DNA of 64,000 nt from Acinetobacter kyonggiensis (GTDB lineage Bacteria > Pseudomonadota > Gammaproteobacteria > Pseudomonadales > Moraxellaceae): assembly GCF_900107285.1 (NCBI RefSeq), contig NZ_FNPK01000010.1:1-64000 (forward strand), given 5' to 3'. The notes under the pieces are model-generated. The model made no database searches and was not told the origin of the DNA. It worked only from the letters and a program-made list of their open reading frames with translations. Positions 54,978-62,094 of the stretch are shown here, in pieces; positions within the stretch are counted from its first letter, which is position 1; each line of letters starts with the position of its first letter. Made by a program: the position numbers and the translations under genes.

Positions 54978-55451
54978 TTATTTAATGTTAATACTCATCC
55001 AGTATTGAGGTTTTTTATCTTTTCTTGCCTGTGATCTAGGTTGAAATACTCTAATTTCATACTCACCTGAAGCAGGTAAAATATAAATACCATTATCATC
55101 AAGCTCTGGAGAATATTCTCCAAGATTGATGGAGTCTTTTAATTGATTACCCCATAAGTAAGTTTCAACATTTCCTCCAGTCAACTTAACTTTTAACTTT
55201 TAACTTTTAACTTTTAACTTTTAACTTTTAACTTTTAACTTTTGCCCTTTTTTAGCATAAAATTTGTAGGAATCATACTTGTATCCATCTAGCCTTCCGT
55301 AATAATTTGCAGAGTCAGCTTTTTTAGCAAACTTAACTACAACAGTCTTTCGTATATCATTGTTATCATTTGCAAGTACGGCAGGGCTAAGCATAGTTAA
55401 AGTTAGGGCCATAAAAGCACCAACTAGTAATTTCGTATTCGCTATTTTCAT
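54978..55451 (-). pseudogene. pliG: g-type lysozyme inhibitor PliG, interrupted by 7-bp repeat expansion
   Basis: The N-terminal piece (55221-55451) has a signal peptide ending AVLA and YKYDSYKFYAKKGQK; the C-terminal piece (54978-55184) has GGNVETYLWGN, SPELDDNGIYILPASGEYEIRVFQ. Together they match E. coli PliG, a periplasmic inhibitor of goose-type lysozyme. The two are separated by eight copies of AAAAGTT, which put a TAA in frame; two copies would restore a continuous reading (GQ-KLKVK-LTGG). At present it yields only a truncated 76-residue product. It could revert by repeat contraction. Confidence 0.85.
55188..55243 (-). repeat. eight tandem 7-bp repeats inside pliG
   Basis: AACTTTT x8 on the plus strand (AAAAGTT on the coding strand), perfect. 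By frame analysis only two copies give an intact pliG. Confidence 0.95.
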
Positions 55452-55519
55452 AAGGTTACCTTAATAATTGTATACCTCACTATATAATAACATATGAACC
55501 GTTGATCCTAGACAGTATC

Positions 55520-55735
55520 GTGGACAACTGATACCTCTAAATTTTTGAAATATTTCTATTCAAAGGCTTCTCTTCTGGGCTTAACCAGCCGTTTGCAGAA
55601 TGTCTTCTGACCCGATTATAATAAATCGAAATATAGTCAAACAGACAGCATTCACTTCTTTTCGAGTCGAAAAAACGCTCCCATGTACCACGTGACCTTT
55701 TAACGTATGAAAGAAGCTTTCAGTCACTGCATTAT
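55520..55735 (-). mobile_element. IS3-family transposase C-terminal remnant
   Basis: Minus-strand reading gives AVTESFFHTLKGHVV and IYYNRVRRHSANGWLSPEEKP, the conserved end of an IS3-type OrfB integrase. It is interrupted by frameshifts and has no N-terminal part. Confidence 0.75.
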
Positions 55736-55754
55736 GATAAAACTTGGGTTATAA

Positions 55755-55990
55755 CTAGTTGAAAGTAATTACTATATTTTAAACGGCTTATTAGTTTATC
55801 TAGCAGATATTAATTTGACTTCTGAAGCTAAAACAGTTGATGGTAAACGTTTCCGTAAAGATGGCCGTACACGTACTATCTTTGAAAATTGTACTGAATC
55901 AACCATGCTGTACCGTTCATTAGCTAAAGCATTTTATAAAGATGTACCCATTGTTTCAGAAACAGCAAGACTACTTGGAATTTCATCTAG
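55755..55990 (+). pseudogene. fragment of a GIY-YIG nuclease-family protein
   Basis: Open from 55755: NYYILNGLLVYLADINLTSE, RFRKDGRTRTIFENCTESTMLYRSLAKAF and PIVSETA. This matches the middle part of a family of GIY-YIG endonucleases from phages and islands (NGTESNLLLRSL-type block). Both ends are missing: IS3 remnants flank it on each side. The TTG at 55815 is not a real start. Confidence 0.6.
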
Positions 55991-56029
55991 ACTCTTTCCA
56001 ATTGACACAATAAATCCAAAGCAGGGACA

Positions 56030-56890
56030 TTAGCGGGTACACAACAATATTTACCCTATCTCGTTGCGCTGCTTGAAGAGAATAAAAAGCTAAAACAACA
56101 ACTCAAAACTGCTGAAATGGAAAGAGAATCCCTAAAAAAAGCAGTAGCGTACTTTGCCAGGGAAAATTAGTGAGGTAAGCTTATATGAAAGAGCATAAAA
56201 AATAGATATCCAACGACGATGATGGCTAGACTACTAAAATTTTCAATATCAAGGTTTTATGATTGGCTTAAACAAGGTTTAAGCCAACGAAAGATTCAAA
56301 CATATCAGCAGACTATCTTGGTCAAAATCGCCCATCAAGAAACTAAAGAAAGTTATGGCCATATTCGCTTAACGAGATACTTACAATCACAAGGCATTCA
56401 AATTAGCGCGTATGCAGTCCGTTGTATCAAAAGGTTAAATCAATTGTATTGTAAGCGCCATAAGCGTTTTAAATGAACAAGGAATAGTGACCACAAGCGT
56501 TCTGTCTACGATAATTTGCTAGACCAACAATTTTCAATGGAAACCCCGAATCAAGCATAGGTAAGTGACATAACGTACATTTGGACAGCCGAAGGACAGT
56601 TATATCGAGCAGCTTTAAAAGACCTTTGTACTAAACAGGTAGTTGCTTATAACTTAAGTGAACGGATGACAGCCCAACTTGTTTGCAATGCTCTCAGCAT
56701 GGCTGTTGGCAATCATAAACCATCTCGAAAATTAATCGTTCACTGGGACAGAGGAAGCCAATATTGTAGCCATGAATATCGCAATATGATTGAAAAATAT
56801 GGATTTCAGGCTTCGATGAGTATAAAAGGCGATTGCTACAATAATGCACCAAATCAAATGGCAGAGGACTTTTACAAGTTGCCTGCTTAG
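56030..56890 (+). pseudogene. decayed IS3-family transposase (OrfA end and OrfB)
   Basis: The end of OrfA (YLVALLEENKKLKQQLKTAEMERESLKKAVAYF, the leucine-zipper/coiled coil) is followed by OrfB pieces: ESYGHIRLTRYLQSQG, DITYIWTAEGQLYRAALKDL and HWDRGSQYCSHEY. Several stop codons interrupt it, and the final DDE glutamate region reads NNAPNQMAEDF. Nonfunctional. Confidence 0.8.
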
Positions 56891-56914
56891 AATCTCCTAA
56901 GTAAGAGTGTCCTG

Positions 56915-56975
56915 TTAATCCAGCAAACATCAATTCCCGATAAGCCGAAAAGTCCGAAGCAAAGAGATAAATTGA
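56915..56975 (+). pseudogene. remnant of a fic 3' end
   Basis: At 56932-56962 about 29 of 31 bases match the end of the fic gene (36101-36131, the region encoding IPDKPKSPKQK). The stretch AATCCAGCAA before it also matches, with the sequence between deleted. So a second fic gene once lay here. Confidence 0.75.
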
Positions 56976-57148
56976 GTTTATAAAACTAGGTGTTTCCCCC
57001 CCCCAAAAAAAAAGCCACTGGATTTCCACCTATGCCTATACAACTCTAAATCTGCTACAATTACGCCAATTTTGAATTCCCACTTTTTCAGTTTTAGTAC
57101 ATATTTAGAAATGTGTACATAACTGTGTACATATTGTAGATTTTTCTT

Positions 57149-57229
57149 ATGTTTAAAGATGAATTAGCTAGAGAAGTAAAGGCTCGTAGAACCTTTGCTA
57201 TCATTTCCCACCCAAATTTTCTTTATTAA
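57149..57229 (+). pseudogene. prfC: 5' fragment of prfC (release factor 3)
   Basis: ATG at 57149 begins MFKDELAREVKARRTFAIISHP, the N terminus of peptide chain release factor RF3, then diverges (NFLY, stop). It breaks off just where DAGKTT of the G-domain should start. Elements of the SXT/R391 type recombine in this part of prfC, so this looks like a stranded attachment-site arm rather than a random fragment. Confidence 0.75.
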
Positions 57230-57261
57230 GCACTGTACCAACTTTTTTGTAATAAACAGTT

Positions 57262-57280
57262 TTTACACCATTTTTACACC
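57262..57280. promoter_or_regulatory. right-end integrase arm-type repeats
   Basis: TTTACACC at 57262-57269 and 57273-57280 (11-bp spacing), the same octamer as near the left end (16533-16581). Confidence 0.55.
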
Positions 57281-57337
57281 TTGATATTTTAATTTTTAAT
57301 TAAGCTATTGTTATTTAATTACTATTTTTTTAAATAT

Positions 57338-57354
57338 GTCCAATCCATCATCGG
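57338..57354. other. right attachment site
   Basis: GTCCAATCCATCATCGG, identical to 16380-16396 in dusA; the distance between copies is 40,958 bp. Confidence 0.82.
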
Positions 57355-57408
57355 TGCAACACTGATTCGTGGTTCTTTCATGTTTTCAACGGGGTTGTTA
57401 ATATTCAT
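57338..57408 (-). pseudogene. dusA: displaced 5' end of dusA
   Basis: On the minus strand ATG at 57408 reads MNINNPVENMKEPRISVAPMMDW and then leaves dusA homology after the shared 17 bp. The intact gene begins MTINENIENTQSPRISVAPMMDW. The fragment is the original gene start, or that of an earlier element, cut off by integration. The upstream bases TTAAAAATCATACC are also shared with the intact copy. Confidence 0.85.
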
Positions 57409-57534
57409 ATTAAAAATCATACCTTTACAGTGTTACATATTTTGACTGATTTCGATTTTTTACGCTTCATTTCGCACCATAGTCTTTAAAATTTACACTA
57501 TTATCGATTCTGATAAAGAATAAGGCCTAAATTA

Positions 57535-57967
57535 TGGGGCAACTTCACAATGCAAATTAGCAGATGGAACAATACGTTTTTAAGCCGAAATTAGAATAAA
57601 TCGGAACGGGGTTATCAACGTCAAAGAAAGTAAAATGTTGAGTTCAATGTGACATGTTAAAAAACGGCTTACAAATCATGAGGATGAAATCGAAGAAAAT
57701 TCAGATATTCTATTAGGCAGCGCAGATGTGATCAATATCACTTTAGCAAAGGCCATTGATGAATATATCGATGCATTGGGCGATCATTTTGGATATAGCA
57801 AAATAAGCTGGCTTTGCTTAATTCAAGAATTTTCAATAGCGCAAGATTTTATCACAAAAAACACATCAGCAGATATGACCCAACACGCCCAGTTGAGTAA
57901 CCAGAAAGATAAAGAACGAGTTGGATTTCCTTTAAAGGGTTACTCATTGGAGTTAGGGCATCTTTAG
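57535..57967 (+). pseudogene. remnant of a second dusA-type integrase
   Basis: Starts ATGGGGCAACTTCAC and, with frameshifts, encodes EIEENSDILLGSADVINITLAKAIDEYIDALGDHFGYSK, which matches EIQENPDILLGKEQLIDLTLSDAIDKYLDEVG of the intact integrase. It carries only about the first third and ends near the converging doxX gene. It points to an older element at the same site. Confidence 0.88.
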
Positions 57968-57971
57968 CATT

Positions 57972-58568
57972 TCATTTTCGAGTGAACCAGTAATCTAGGC
58001 TTACATAGCGTCCGCCACCTAATACAATGAGTGCCAACAGCATCACGGAATAAGTCACGGCAAATTCGACGCCATTATTTAAAATGACCAATGAGCCGCT
58101 CGATGTAAGCCAATCATAATTTCCATATGTTTCTAAAATTTCACGTGCTTTTTCTAATTTTTCAGCAGAAGCCAGTACTTGTGCATTTGCAAATGGGGCA
58201 TTAGGATCGGCAATGGCTTGCCAGCCATGAGGCAAATGAACGGTAAAAATGGCAACGAACATGGTGATAATCAGTGGAATACTGATTAAGCGAGTGAATA
58301 AACCCAATGCTAATAAAACTGCGCCACTCAGCTCTGCCGATGTTGCCAATGCAGCCATTATGCTTGGAAAAGGTAATCCTAAGCCCCAGTCGCTGTTTCC
58401 AAACCAGTCAATCGTGTCTTGAAAATGCATCAACTTATTTGTTCCCGCCATCCAAAAAACAGGCACCAAATAAAGCCTTAAACCGAGTGCTGCAAGTCCA
58501 TCAAAGTGTTTTAAGATAATGCCTAAATTTTTATAACGTTGTAACAAAGTAGCAATGAAGTTCTTCAT
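57972..58568 (-). CDS. DoxX family inner-membrane protein of the Hvf/bufferin locus
   Basis: A 198-residue DoxX protein with about four membrane helices (ALGLRLYLVPVFWMAGTNKLMHF, ATSAELSGAVLLALGLFTRLI, LIITMFVAIFTVHLPHGW and a last helix near the end). DoxX proteins accompany MNIO/DUF692 RiPP clusters and are proposed to be redox-related membrane partners; the function is not proven. It is divergent from the precursor gene, and both promoters carry the same ECF-like motif. Its 3' end meets the integrase remnant. Confidence 0.85.
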   Translation of the reverse strand: MKNFIATLLQRYKNLGIILKHFDGLAALGLRLYLVPVFWMAGTNKLMHFQDTIDWFGNSDWGLGLPFPSIMAALATSAELSGAVLLALGLFTRLISIPLIITMFVAIFTVHLPHGWQAIADPNAPFANAQVLASAEKLEKAREILETYGNYDWLTSSGSLVILNNGVEFAVTYSVMLLALIVLGGGRYVSLDYWFTRK

Positions 58569-58599
58569 GATAATTTCACACCGAATAGTATTTAATAGG

Positions 58600-58630
58600 T
58601 ATTAGTCGAATGAAAATTTTATTTATTACA
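58600..58630 (-). promoter_or_regulatory. ECF-type promoter of doxX
   Basis: On the minus strand TGTAATAAAT-N10-TTCGACTAATA, with TGTAAT as -35 and CGACTAA as -10 at 16-bp spacing. It matches the divergent copy at 58652-58682 in the boxes and in length (31 bases). Confidence 0.72.
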
Positions 58631-58651
58631 AGAAAAAAAATTTTATTTAAC

Positions 58652-58682
58652 TGTAATAAATTGAATGGTTGTTCGTCTAATA
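58652..58682 (+). promoter_or_regulatory. ECF-type promoter of the RiPP operon
   Basis: TGTAATAAAT-N10-TTCGTCTAATA, 48 bases before the precursor start. Same motif as the opposing promoter at 58600-58630, which suggests that both are read by the ECF sigma factor encoded at 60729. Confidence 0.75.
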
Positions 58683-58730
58683 ATACGTACCCAAGTACAA
58701 ATCTAAAAATTGATCAAAAGGAAATGAAAA

Positions 58731-59039
58731 ATGAATAAGTTAAACTCAATGACATCTATAGCAGCATTATTGGCACTTTCAGTTGTTGGCGTCACAACAC
58801 ATGTTTCGGCAGCAGTTACAACGACTGAAACACATGCCAGTAAAGCGGCTGATGGTAAATGTGGTGAAGCTAAATGTGGTGCTAACAAGAAAGCGGCTGA
58901 TGCCAAAAAAGCAGCCGACGCTAAATGCGGAGCAAACAAGAAAGCGGCTGATGCTAAATGCGGCGCAAGCAAGAAAGCGGCTGATGCTAAATGTGGCGCA
59001 AGCAAAAATGCAGCAGAGGGTAAATCTGCTACTCATTAA
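58731..59039 (+). CDS. hvfA: HvfA/bufferin-type RiPP precursor with KCG repeats
   Basis: 102 residues: a Sec signal peptide (cleavage likely after THVSA, residue 27) and a Lys/Ala/Asp-rich core with five Cys residues (44, 49, 66, 77, 88), each in a K-C-G triplet. From residue 58 on, the unit KKAADAKCGAN/S repeats every 11 residues. The last unit reads EGKS and has lost its Cys. HvfA-type peptides carry EGKCG motifs whose Cys are converted by the MNIO enzyme into metal-binding rings, and the product binds copper in the periplasm. AAAAGGAAATG lies upstream. First gene of the operon. Confidence 0.85.
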   Translation: MNKLNSMTSIAALLALSVVGVTTHVSAAVTTTETHASKAADGKCGEAKCGANKKAADAKKAADAKCGANKKAADAKCGASKKAADAKCGASKNAAEGKSATH

Positions 59040-59054
59040 ACCATTGAAATATAG

Positions 59055-59089
59055 ATGATGTCGGTTTTTTAAAAATCCGACATCATTTT
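59055..59089 (+). terminator. intercistronic terminator/attenuator between precursor and MNIO genes
   Basis: ATGATGTCGG, T/A-rich loop, CCGACATCAT and a run of six T, only 18 bases before the hvfB-like ATG. It should stop most transcripts after the precursor gene, so the peptide is made in excess of the modifying enzymes. Confidence 0.75.
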
Positions 59090-59107
59090 TTGAGTAAGGA
59101 AAACAGC

Positions 59108-59950
59108 ATGGTTTCTTTTTCTGGCGTTGGTTTAGGCTTAAGGCGTGATTTTATTGACACGTTTTTAAATGCTGAAACACATCCTGATTTTATCGAAGTT
59201 GCCCCTGAAAACTGGATGAACTTGGGGGGGAGACATGCAAAGTTGTTGGCGCAGTGTGTAGAGAAATCACCTTTGCTTTGTCATGGGCTTTCTCTATCTA
59301 TTGGGGGGCCTCATCCGCTTAATATTGAATTTGTACAGCAAATTAAAGACTTCCTCAGTAAATATCAGGTTTTGACCTATTCAGAACACTTAAGTTATAC
59401 CCATGATGGGGGTTACTTATACGATTTATTGCCCATTCCAATGACCGAGGCAGCAGTGAAATATGTGGCTGAACGTATTTTACGGGTGCAAGATATTCTT
59501 GGGCAGCGCTTAGTCATTGAGAATGTTTCCACCTATCTTATGCCTCATGCGGAAATGAGCGAAGCCGATTTTATGTGTGCCGTGATTGCACAGGCAGATT
59601 GTGAACTGTTATTAGATGTAAATAATGTCTATGTGAATAGTATGAATCATGGCAGTAACGGCTATGCTTTTATTGATGCAATGCCGAAAGAACGGATTCG
59701 TTATTTACATATTGCAGGACATGAACAATTGAGTGAAGACTTATTGATTGATACCCATGGTGCTGCTGTTGGTGATTCAGTTTGGAAATTATTGCACTAC
59801 ACCTATCAAGTTTGTGGGGTAAAACCCACTTTATTAGAACGCGATTTTAATATTCCGACATGGTCAGAATTACAAGATGAACTTGGCACCATTAAGCACT
59901 TACAAAAACAACATTTTGATGAAAAAGTAACACAGCCTATTTTTACTTGA
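59108..59950 (+). CDS. hvfB: DUF692 multinuclear non-haem iron oxidase (HvfB/MbnB-like)
   Basis: A 280-residue DUF692 TIM-barrel enzyme. Iron-ligand candidates follow the MNIO pattern: CHGLSLSIGG, TYSEHLSY, VIENVSTY, LDVNNVYVNS, YLHIAGHEQ and DTHGAAV. These enzymes use two or three iron atoms and O2 to modify Cys residues of their peptide partner. ATG 59108 has AAGGA upstream; the TTG at 59090 is rejected. It lies behind the attenuator hairpin and just before the partner gene. Confidence 0.92.
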   Translation: MVSFSGVGLGLRRDFIDTFLNAETHPDFIEVAPENWMNLGGRHAKLLAQCVEKSPLLCHGLSLSIGGPHPLNIEFVQQIKDFLSKYQVLTYSEHLSYTHDGGYLYDLLPIPMTEAAVKYVAERILRVQDILGQRLVIENVSTYLMPHAEMSEADFMCAVIAQADCELLLDVNNVYVNSMNHGSNGYAFIDAMPKERIRYLHIAGHEQLSEDLLIDTHGAAVGDSVWKLLHYTYQVCGVKPTLLERDFNIPTWSELQDELGTIKHLQKQHFDEKVTQPIFT

Positions 59951-59971
59951 GTAGGTAAATAAGGATTGAAT

Positions 59972-60709
59972 ATGAATACAGACAGGATATCTTTCCAGCA
60001 GGCTCAACAACAATTTTGCACTTGGATTCGTGAGCCACACAGTAAAGTGCCACAAACACTTTCACTTGAGCGTATGCAGGTGTATCGAGATTTGTTATTG
60101 AATAATGTTTGTTCTTTTATTGATTTGGTTTATCCCGTTGCTCGCTCAATGTTGCCCGAACAGCAATGGCAAACATTGTTAGAAGAATTTTTTCAAAAAT
60201 CCAAGTGTCAGTCACCATTTTATAATGATATTTCACTGCAATTTAGGGAATATTTAACGGATCATCAGCATCCAATTTTGCATCAATATCCTTGGTTGGC
60301 AGAGTTATTACAGTTTGAATGGCTGGAATTGTATTTAGATACTTTAGAGATTGAAGATAAAATCTATACGCAAACCGATTTTTGGCAATTGCGAACTCAA
60401 GTATGGGTATTGGTCTATCAATATCCAGTTTATCATTGGACAATCAATACGACACTTGCTCAAGTTGAACACGTTCCAAGTGCGATCATGGTTTGGCGAA
60501 ATGAAGATGATCAGGTTTGTGTTGAACAGCTATCGCCTTTATTGGCACTGTTAATTGAACAACTGAATCAAAAAGCAATGCTTGAGTTAGAGCTGAGTAA
60601 TTTGATCCAGTCAGCTGTAGCTAATTTATCAGCAGCAGAAATTCAAACACAAATAAAAAACTTATCTAAATTTCTAATAAAATTACAGTTATTATATATT
60701 TCAAAATAA
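59972..60709 (+). CDS. hvfC: DUF2063 peptide-recognition partner (HvfC-like)
   Basis: A 245-residue protein with an N-terminal DUF2063 (putative DNA-binding/RRE-type) helical domain (FCTWIREPH, LERMQVYRDLLLNNVCSFIDLVYPVARSML) and a C-terminal part with LAELLQFEWLELYLD. In MNIO systems this partner binds the precursor and forms a heterodimer with the DUF692 enzyme. ATG 59972 with AAGGATT upstream. The sigma factor gene follows after 19 bases. Confidence 0.88.
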   Translation: MNTDRISFQQAQQQFCTWIREPHSKVPQTLSLERMQVYRDLLLNNVCSFIDLVYPVARSMLPEQQWQTLLEEFFQKSKCQSPFYNDISLQFREYLTDHQHPILHQYPWLAELLQFEWLELYLDTLEIEDKIYTQTDFWQLRTQVWVLVYQYPVYHWTINTTLAQVEHVPSAIMVWRNEDDQVCVEQLSPLLALLIEQLNQKAMLELELSNLIQSAVANLSAAEIQTQIKNLSKFLIKLQLLYISK

Positions 60710-60728
60710 AAAAACCTAAGGAAACGGG

Positions 60729-61346
60729 ATGGCTCAAGCTTCAGTCGATCATGATGCCGTGTTAGGGCAGCTACAAAATCCAGCATTTTTAACGGATTTA
60801 AGACAACAAATGTTGAAATTTGCGATCTTACAGCTTTCTTCATTTCAACAAGCTGAAGATGTCGTACAAGAAGCATTAGTCAGTGCTTTGCAGCATACCG
60901 ATTCCTTTTCTGGTCGTTCTGCTTTTAAAACATGGGTCTTTGCGATTTTAAAAAATAAAATAGTTGATTTGATTAGAAAAAAGTCTCGCATGGTGAGCAT
61001 GAGCGAATTGTTTCATGATGACGAAAGTGAATTAAGCATAGACGCATTATTTGACTCTTCAGGACATTGGCATAAATATGAAGCACCACAAGCATGGCAA
61101 AATCCTGAAGACATGATGGAGCAGCAAGATTTCTGGATTATTTTTGATGCTTGTTTAAATCATTTACCCGCCAAATATGCACAGGTTTTTATGTTACGAG
61201 AAATGATTGAATTAAGTTCAGATGAAATTTGTCAAAAACTAGAACTCAGTGTTTCTCATTTAAATGTGCTGATGTATCGCAGTCGGGTAAAGCTCAGAGA
61301 ATGTTTGGAAAATAAATGGTTACTTAAGGAGGATTGCTCATGTTGA
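60729..61346 (+). CDS. ECF sigma factor of the RiPP locus
   Basis: A 205-residue sigma-70 family protein, probably the TIGR02943 type often found with DUF692 clusters. Region 2 is AEDVVQEALVSALQHTDSFSG to KNKIVDLIRKKSR; region 4 is LPAKYAQVFMLREMIELSSDEICQKLELS with the helix-turn-helix. It probably reads the two TGTAAT-N16-CGWCTAA promoters between doxX and the precursor gene, and so its own operon. Its stop overlaps the anti-sigma-like gene. Confidence 0.9.
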   Translation: MAQASVDHDAVLGQLQNPAFLTDLRQQMLKFAILQLSSFQQAEDVVQEALVSALQHTDSFSGRSAFKTWVFAILKNKIVDLIRKKSRMVSMSELFHDDESELSIDALFDSSGHWHKYEAPQAWQNPEDMMEQQDFWIIFDACLNHLPAKYAQVFMLREMIELSSDEICQKLELSVSHLNVLMYRSRVKLRECLENKWLLKEDCSC

Positions 61347-61519
61347 CCTGTCGACAAGCAACGCAATTACTTTCTGAGAAACAAGATCGGCAACTGGTCT
61401 TGAAAGAGCAGAGTAGCTTACAACTGCATATCTTGATTTGTCGTCCATGTCGTCGTTTTGGGCAGCAAATGAAAACTTTGAGTCAGCTTTCGAAGGGTTT
61501 TAGGAAGTATGATAATTAA
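61340..61519 (+). CDS. small zinc-binding anti-sigma-like protein
   Basis: 59 residues starting MLTCRQATQLLSEKQDRQL, with the zf-HC2/ZAS pattern: Cys4, then His-x3-Cys-x2-Cys in LHILICRPC. No membrane helix, so it is a soluble ZAS-type protein. Start 61340 has AAGGAGG seven bases upstream and overlaps the sigma stop by seven bases, so the two are coupled. Zinc-anti-sigma proteins release their sigma factor when the metal-thiolate site reacts, which would suit sensing of copper or oxidants. Confidence 0.82.
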   Translation: MLTCRQATQLLSEKQDRQLVLKEQSSLQLHILICRPCRRFGQQMKTLSQLSKGFRKYDN

Positions 61520-61537
61520 GCTGAGTAACGATTTGAT

Positions 61538-61696
61538 TTAATCACGTCCTCTTATTTGAACTAAAAAGGGGCGATAAAATCGGTGGCTATTGAGTAAATA
61601 CATATAAACTTTACAAATCGCGGCTAAGAAACCGATTAAATTAAAGGATGGATCTTGGTTATGAGCAGAGGAGTCGACTATTTTCAGTAATACCAT
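61538..61696 (-). CDS. candidate 52-residue membrane peptide or gene remnant
   Basis: Minus-strand ATG at 61696 with AAGG just upstream. The peptide includes the hydrophobic stretch FNLIGFLAAICKVYMYLL followed by a basic RFYRPF and RGRD end, like the C terminus of a membrane protein. A stop lies three codons before the ATG, so it is either a small protein or the last piece of a broken one. Confidence 0.35.
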   Translation of the reverse strand: MVLLKIVDSSAHNQDPSFNLIGFLAAICKVYMYLLNSHRFYRPFLVQIRGRD

Positions 61697-62009
61697 CCAA
61701 CCTTAGAGTGATATGCACGTTTAAAAATATAAATAAACTAGAGGGTTGTGCTTAATATTGCATATATTCTGGACGTTATGCGTGTCTCTTTTAGGTCTAG
61801 TTTTTTAAATTGCATAAAATATTCCAATAAAAAAGCGACTGGTCTTATCCAGCATAGCGCGACAGAAATGTGAGGCTATCAGGAGCGGACATAAGTAGAA
61901 ACCTAAAACAATGAAAAACTGAAGCGCGACTTATTACATGCTGTATTTAAAAACAATAACATCGGACTAAAAAACAGCAAGTTTGAAGAATAAGATGAGA
62001 TAATAAATT

Positions 62010-62034
62010 ATACCCATAATTTATTTATGGGTAT
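62010..62034. promoter_or_regulatory. hairpin upstream of the HEPN-like gene
   Basis: ATACCCATAA, short loop, TTATGGGTAT. It may be an operator or leader structure; it lies 60 bases before the start at 62095. Confidence 0.4.
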
Positions 62035-62094
62035 TTGTCAAATCATCAGACATTCAGTGTGGTAATAAGCAATAAAAAAGTAGGAGGAAGCAAA

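Larger units (their letters stand above)
61520..62034. other. intergenic region after the RiPP operon
   Basis: About 500 bases. A 52-codon minus-strand ORF (61538-61696) and the hairpin at 62010-62034 are the only structures I can support. The rest is AT-rich with stops in all frames and may contain a decayed gene. Confidence 0.45.

Noticed and set aside
55221..55451. 76-residue exported protein as a functional gene
   Set aside because: It is the N-terminal half of pliG, cut by the 7-bp repeat expansion.
57728..57967. 79-codon ORF as an independent gene
   Set aside because: It is the in-frame tail of a frameshifted integrase remnant that begins at 57535.
58703..59036. Repeat-rich minus-strand ORFs opposite the KCG-repeat precursor
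   Set aside because: They are mirror readings of the 33-bp repeat units; the plus-strand gene has a signal peptide, a ribosome binding site and the right operon context.
61840..61860. Third NemR-type operator (GCGACTGGTCTTATC)
   Set aside because: Only half of the dyad matches and no electrophile-related gene is adjacent; probably chance.
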